Positions 61,056 to 64,000 of a stretch of 64,000 nt of DNA are shown here, in pieces. This DNA is from Caryophanales bacterium (GTDB lineage Bacteria > Bacillota > Bacilli > Bacillales > Bacillaceae_J). The position numbers were made by a program, and so were the translations under genes. The DNA lies in contig DULJ01000024.1 of the NCBI GenBank assembly GCA_012840465.1, positions 1 to 64,000 on the forward strand, in the 5' to 3' direction. Each line of letters opens with the position of its first letter. The first letter of the stretch is position 1. A model generated the notes under the pieces. It saw nothing but the letters and a program-made list of their open reading frames with translations. It did no database searches and was not told where the DNA came from.

Positions 61056-61718
61056 GTGTTTACCTTCATATTTACTTATCTAGAGAAGGACTACGTTGGT
61101 GAGTTGTTAGATTTAGATAAGAAGGTGTATAGCTCTAAGTACCTGGTTAATAAAGAGACAACCTTAAAACGGTTGGACATAAATCCATTAACGGATTTAA
61201 CAGTTGTCAACAATCATGATTTAGTTGGTTATTTAACAGTTTGCCCGATTGACGAGCAAACTTACAATGGGATTATCGATCATTCCGTTTCAGAGGAAGA
61301 AATTGAACAACACACTCTGCCTTATGACAAAATGGGGTTCTACAATCTGTATTTGTCTTCCATTGTCATCGACAAAGAAAAATATCCTTATTATTCCGGT
61401 AAGTATTTATTTTCTTTTTTGGAAAAACATTTATACAAACTAAGAAAACAAGGATTTTTTATCAACAAGATCGTGGCTTTTGCTGTTTCAATTGCTGGAA
61501 GAAAAACATTGATAAGATTTGGATTCAAGGAAATTAAAAATAATCTTTTTGAGTTTTCTTGTAGCACACAAGGTATCCATTTTATCAAGAGGAACCACAA
61601 ATTGCCGAAAGTTATTTCAACTATCAATGAACAACTGTTCATTTTTAAAGAGGTTTTGTTTAGTGTCGTTGACCAATCCATGCAAATAAATGAATGGTAC
61701 TGGGATACGGACACTTAG
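61056..61718 (+). CDS. GNAT-like acyltransferase
   Basis: This 220-residue soluble protein resembles the GNAT fold. After an alpha/beta N-terminus, a strand (YNLYLSSIVID) leads to a lysine-rich region and then to the motif AVSIAGRKTLIRFGFKEIKN, which fits the C-terminal GNAT signature. The acetyl-CoA-binding loop is poorly conserved. The start is GTG at 61056 with AAAGG unusually close to it, so the start is tentative. It is monocistronic, ending at a strong terminator. Function unknown. Confidence 0.65.
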   Translation: MFTFIFTYLEKDYVGELLDLDKKVYSSKYLVNKETTLKRLDINPLTDLTVVNNHDLVGYLTVCPIDEQTYNGIIDHSVSEEEIEQHTLPYDKMGFYNLYLSSIVIDKEKYPYYSGKYLFSFLEKHLYKLRKQGFFINKIVAFAVSIAGRKTLIRFGFKEIKNNLFEFSCSTQGIHFIKRNHKLPKVISTINEQLFIFKEVLFSVVDQSMQINEWYWDTDT

Positions 61719-61785
61719 CGTCTTAAATTGCGATTTATGCTAATTTAATATTGGGTGACTATTGTCTAATGGTCACATGAATTAA

Positions 61786-61818
61786 ACCTTCTTACATTCA
61801 ATGTAAGAAGGTTTTTTT
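61786..61818 (+). terminator. Terminator of the GNAT-like gene
   Basis: ACCTTCTTACAT pairs perfectly with ATGTAAGAAGGT (61786-61812) around a three-base loop, followed by seven T. Confidence 0.92.
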
Positions 61819-61833
61819 AAATCTATGAACAGA

Positions 61834-61921
61834 GGGTCGGGAACTATAGCCTCCAAAACTGGGACAGCGTTCCCGCCTCACAGACCCCATAGCTCACCGC
61901 CTGCCCCGCTGCCCGCGACCC
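61834..61921. repeat. GGGAC-family repeat, long copy
   Basis: An 88-bp GC-rich element bounded by GGGTCG and CGACCC, containing GGGACAGCGTTCCCGCC. It resembles the large element at 24777-24970 in composition and lies between convergent genes. Confidence 0.65.
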
Positions 61922-61923
61922 AC

Positions 61924-62556
61924 CTACATTCTAAAAATCCCAATTATAATCAGCACAATCCCCGATAAAATCGAGAACTTATTAAACCACCTAATATCTT
62001 TGAACACCCGCCCGACCTTGATTCCTGCTATTACAAAAAAGGCACTTGAAAATGTAACGATTAAGGCAAACACAAGCGGAGGCAAATCAATCAGGGCTGC
62101 TCCAATTCCTGCACCAAAGGAATCTAGCGATAATGCTAAACCCAGGAAAAAGGCTTCCATCATGCTGATAGATCCTGATTTGTCTAAATCTGCTTCCATC
62201 GGCTTTTTTAATATTTTTACGATTAGTCCTAAAGGTTTAATTTCAAACTCAAGTATTTTGGGCTTGCCCGGATTTTCTTCATCGGAATTCGAGGTGAAAA
62301 ATTGAATCAAAACCCAAATCCCAATGCCAATTAGGATGATCCCCCCGACTTTTTCGGCTGCAGCAAAGGAAATGTACATTTCGATAACAGAACCTATTCC
62401 CATTGCCAACAGCAAAACGAAAAAGGTACATGATGAAATAACAAGGATTGACTTAAATGGGATGGATACATTCCGAAAACCATATGTCATTCCAACCGTG
62501 AAGCTGTCCAGACTTACAGCTAACGCTAATAACAGCAATGCAAAAAAATCACTCAT
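61924..62556 (-). CDS. ytaF: YtaF/MntP-family membrane protein
   Basis: This 210-residue membrane protein has six predicted helices in two similar halves. Each half carries the paired motif LxxALSLDSF (LALAVSLDSFTVGMTYG and LGLALSLDSFGAGIGA) of the MntP/YebN manganese exporter superfamily. The cytoplasmic loop with DLDKSGSISMMEAFF, an EF-hand-like motif, is typical of the sporulation-associated YtaF branch. The role of YtaF is not well defined. It lies 91 bp downstream of the TerC gene and may be co-transcribed with it. Confidence 0.88.
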   Translation of the reverse strand: MSDFFALLLLALAVSLDSFTVGMTYGFRNVSIPFKSILVISSCTFFVLLLAMGIGSVIEMYISFAAAEKVGGIILIGIGIWVLIQFFTSNSDEENPGKPKILEFEIKPLGLIVKILKKPMEADLDKSGSISMMEAFFLGLALSLDSFGAGIGAALIDLPPLVFALIVTFSSAFFVIAGIKVGRVFKDIRWFNKFSILSGIVLIIIGIFRM

Positions 62557-62647
62557 GTTTTACCCCTTTCAATCATCGATACTGAAATATCGTATGAAAG
62601 AGAAGCTGATTGATTGCTAACTTTTCAAAAAAAAAAGACATTCGCCC

Positions 62648-63319
62648 CTAAAGCTTTATTTTCTTACTAAATGAATTATTAAATGTTTTCGCCAAAATGC
62701 ACCCACACAAGACCAAAATGACGGTTAGGATCGGAATTAAATTCGTGATCCCATTGGTGTAATTCGCAATAGCCTCATCATTGGCGATCATTTTCCCCGC
62801 TGTCAAAGCTAAAATGCCCGCTCCAAAATACATAAAAAAAGGCAATCTGTCTATTAAGAAAAGAATTAACTTACTTCCACTTATAATAATTGGGATTGAA
62901 AAAACAAGCCCAAATAGCACGTAAAGAAAATTCCCACCTGCCGCTCCAGCTACAGCCAAGACATTATCTAACCCCATAATAATATCCGCAAAAACAATCG
63001 TGGAAATCGCACTCGATAAACTGGCACCTGCTCTTACAGACACCTTTTCGCTTTTATCCCCTAACACTAATCCAACGGCAACCCCTATTAACAATACTCC
63101 TCCAACCAGTGTGAGATATGGAATCTCCAATAAAAGCATTGCAAAAATAGTTAAAATTGTTCGTAACATAACGGCAAGCGCAGCCCCCCACACAATGGCC
63201 TTATTCCGCTGGTTTTTCGGGAGGTTTTTACTTGCCATTGCAATGACCACAGCATTATCCCCACCCAAAATAATATCAATCCCTATTATTGTTAGAATTG
63301 GTACTATACTTTCAACCAT
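62648..63319 (-). CDS. TerC-family membrane protein
   Basis: This 223-residue membrane protein has about seven helices and the TerC pattern: IGIDIILGGDNAVVIAMAS and FADIIMGLDNVLAVAGAAGG, with conserved Asp/Asn metal-site residues in both halves. TerC-family proteins in Bacillus are linked to manganese export and metalation of secreted enzymes. The start is the ATG at 63319, eight bases after AAGGGGG. I looked for, and did not see, a yybP-ykoY riboswitch upstream. It is the first gene of a likely two-gene unit with ytaF. Confidence 0.9.
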   Translation of the reverse strand: MVESIVPILTIIGIDIILGGDNAVVIAMASKNLPKNQRNKAIVWGAALAVMLRTILTIFAMLLLEIPYLTLVGGVLLIGVAVGLVLGDKSEKVSVRAGASLSSAISTIVFADIIMGLDNVLAVAGAAGGNFLYVLFGLVFSIPIIISGSKLILFLIDRLPFFMYFGAGILALTAGKMIANDEAIANYTNGITNLIPILTVILVLCGCILAKTFNNSFSKKIKL

Positions 63320-63438
63320 CTTCGAAACCCCCTTATCCCCCTTCTTCAATACAACAGTATATTAGGACAAAGCTAGGAATATGAAAGGAAATGATGGACT
63401 GGTCACCCAGACCGGACCCAACTCACAGTTCACTCGCC

Positions 63439-63475
63439 GGGACACAGTTCCCGCCCCCACGATTCCCCCCTGCTC
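63439..63475. repeat. GGGAC-family repeat
   Basis: GGGACACAGTTCCCGCCCCC is a clear copy followed by a C-rich tail. It lies in the 308-bp gap between the TerC gene and the last gene. The rest of the gap is AT-rich promoter sequence. Confidence 0.65.
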
Positions 63476-63627
63476 CCCAAAAACCACAACTTTTTTACTA
63501 TTTTTTTGTAATCATCCATAATTCGACACAATCTTTTTTATTTAACACTTATTCTAAGAGGGAATATACTTGAGGGTAGCACAAAATTGGAACAACCTTC
63601 CTATTCATAGAGACGCAAAGGAGGTAT

Positions 63628-64000
63628 ATGAAGATAATGATAAGAACGGAATCTTGGTATACTTTAAATTCAAAATATAATTGTGAACATAGTTATGGGA
63701 TGGATCCCCAAACCATACCTGAGCTCATTCAAACGATCACTCCAGAAGAGCTTGAAGAAAAAAAACAAATATACGCTGAGTTAATTCACCTCACTAAGTT
63801 TTTTGTCAAAAAGTTGTTTTTCTTTTTAAGCGAGGTCCCAGCGATGGTCATTATTACAGATGATAACTGTAATGTAATTAAGGTAATGGGGAATGAGGAT
63901 CTTAAGAAGAACATTGGGATTAATGAGGGTATTACTTTTGTAGAAAAATATGCTGGAACAAATTCTGTTTTTCTTTGTCTAAACCACAACCAGCCCATTC
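63628..64000 (+). CDS. GAF-like domain protein, truncated by the window end
   Basis: This open frame begins with ATG at 63628 after AAAGGAGGT and runs off the window edge; 124 codons are visible. The first ~60 residues are helical. From about residue 70 the sequence PAMVIITDDNCNVIKVMGN, then GINEGITF and YAGTNSVFLCL, matches the GAF-type sensor found at the N-terminus of AcoR-like sigma-54 activators and some sensor kinases. The output domain lies beyond the window, so the class cannot be decided. Confidence 0.7.
   Translation, partial: MKIMIRTESWYTLNSKYNCEHSYGMDPQTIPELIQTITPEELEEKKQIYAELIHLTKFFVKKLFFFLSEVPAMVIITDDNCNVIKVMGNEDLKKNIGINEGITFVEKYAGTNSVFLCLNHNQPI

Noticed and set aside
63320-63627. 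yybP-ykoY manganese riboswitch before the TerC gene
   Set aside because: The conserved loop sequences of that class are not visible; the gap holds a GGGAC-family repeat and AT-rich sequence.
1-64000. tRNA or rRNA genes
   Set aside because: No cloverleaf with conserved TTCGAATC-like arm and no rRNA signature was seen on either strand.

Overview
The window looks like chromosomal DNA from an S-layer-bearing member of the Bacillaceae (low-GC Firmicute), not Bacillus subtilis itself. Reasons: strong AAGGAGG-type ribosome binding sites; the order degU-degS-yvyE-tagU followed by teichoic-acid/secondary-wall-polymer genes, as near degSU in B. subtilis; the ywqB-ywqA / ssbB / ywpF neighbourhood; and CsaB, SecA2, SlaP plus several SLH-domain proteins, a set known from Bacillus anthracis and relatives. 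The species cannot be fixed from sequence alone.

Layout. 1-817: a 104-bp tandem repeat array of paired hairpins. 0.8-8.5 kb: a lipoprotein, degU/degS, yvyE, the LCP ligase tagU, and a modular amidase. 8.8-19.8 kb (minus strand): wall-polymer and S-layer anchoring genes csaB, a DUF5693 membrane protein, tagO, a flippase, tagA, an SLH phosphodiester glycosidase and a YdcF-like protein. 20-24.5 kb: an RND exporter and its adaptor lipoprotein. 25-29.7 kb: ywqB-ywqA (SWIM protein plus SNF2 helicase). 29.8-37.3 kb: a repetitive coiled-coil protein, ssbB, ywpF, unknown small genes, dprA, comM and a REP-associated tyrosine transposase (RAYT). 37.5-41.5 kb: two SLH enzymes (glucosaminidase and S41 protease). 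41.9-43.8 kb: sat-cysC. 44.1-51.1 kb: a DnaA paralogue without its DNA-binding domain, secA2, slaP and a DUF4127 protein. 51.2-54.8 kb: azoreductase and a cytochrome bd-type oxidase operon with two very small membrane subunits. 55-64 kb: an FAD oxidoreductase with SLH-like tail, a SEC-C protein, a small secreted peptide, a TPP enzyme, an acetyltransferase-like protein, the TerC and YtaF membrane proteins, and the start of a GAF-like protein.

How they fit: TagO, TagA, the flippase, TagU and CsaB would build, export, attach and pyruvylate the wall polymer; SecA2 and SlaP would export SLH proteins; the SLH enzymes encoded here would then bind that polymer at the cell surface. DprA, ComM and SsbB form a loose DNA-uptake/recombination group.

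The most unusual features are three families of small non-coding repeats. One carries the core GGTGCCTGTCCCC in pairs whose spacing is always 12n-1 bp (47, 47, 59, 59, 71, 83, 83, 95) and has a copy right next to the RAYT gene. A second carries GGGACAGAGTTCCCG. The third is the 104-bp array. The other highlight is the DnaA-like protein, which keeps domain I and an ATP-binding core but has lost the arginine-finger region and domain IV.
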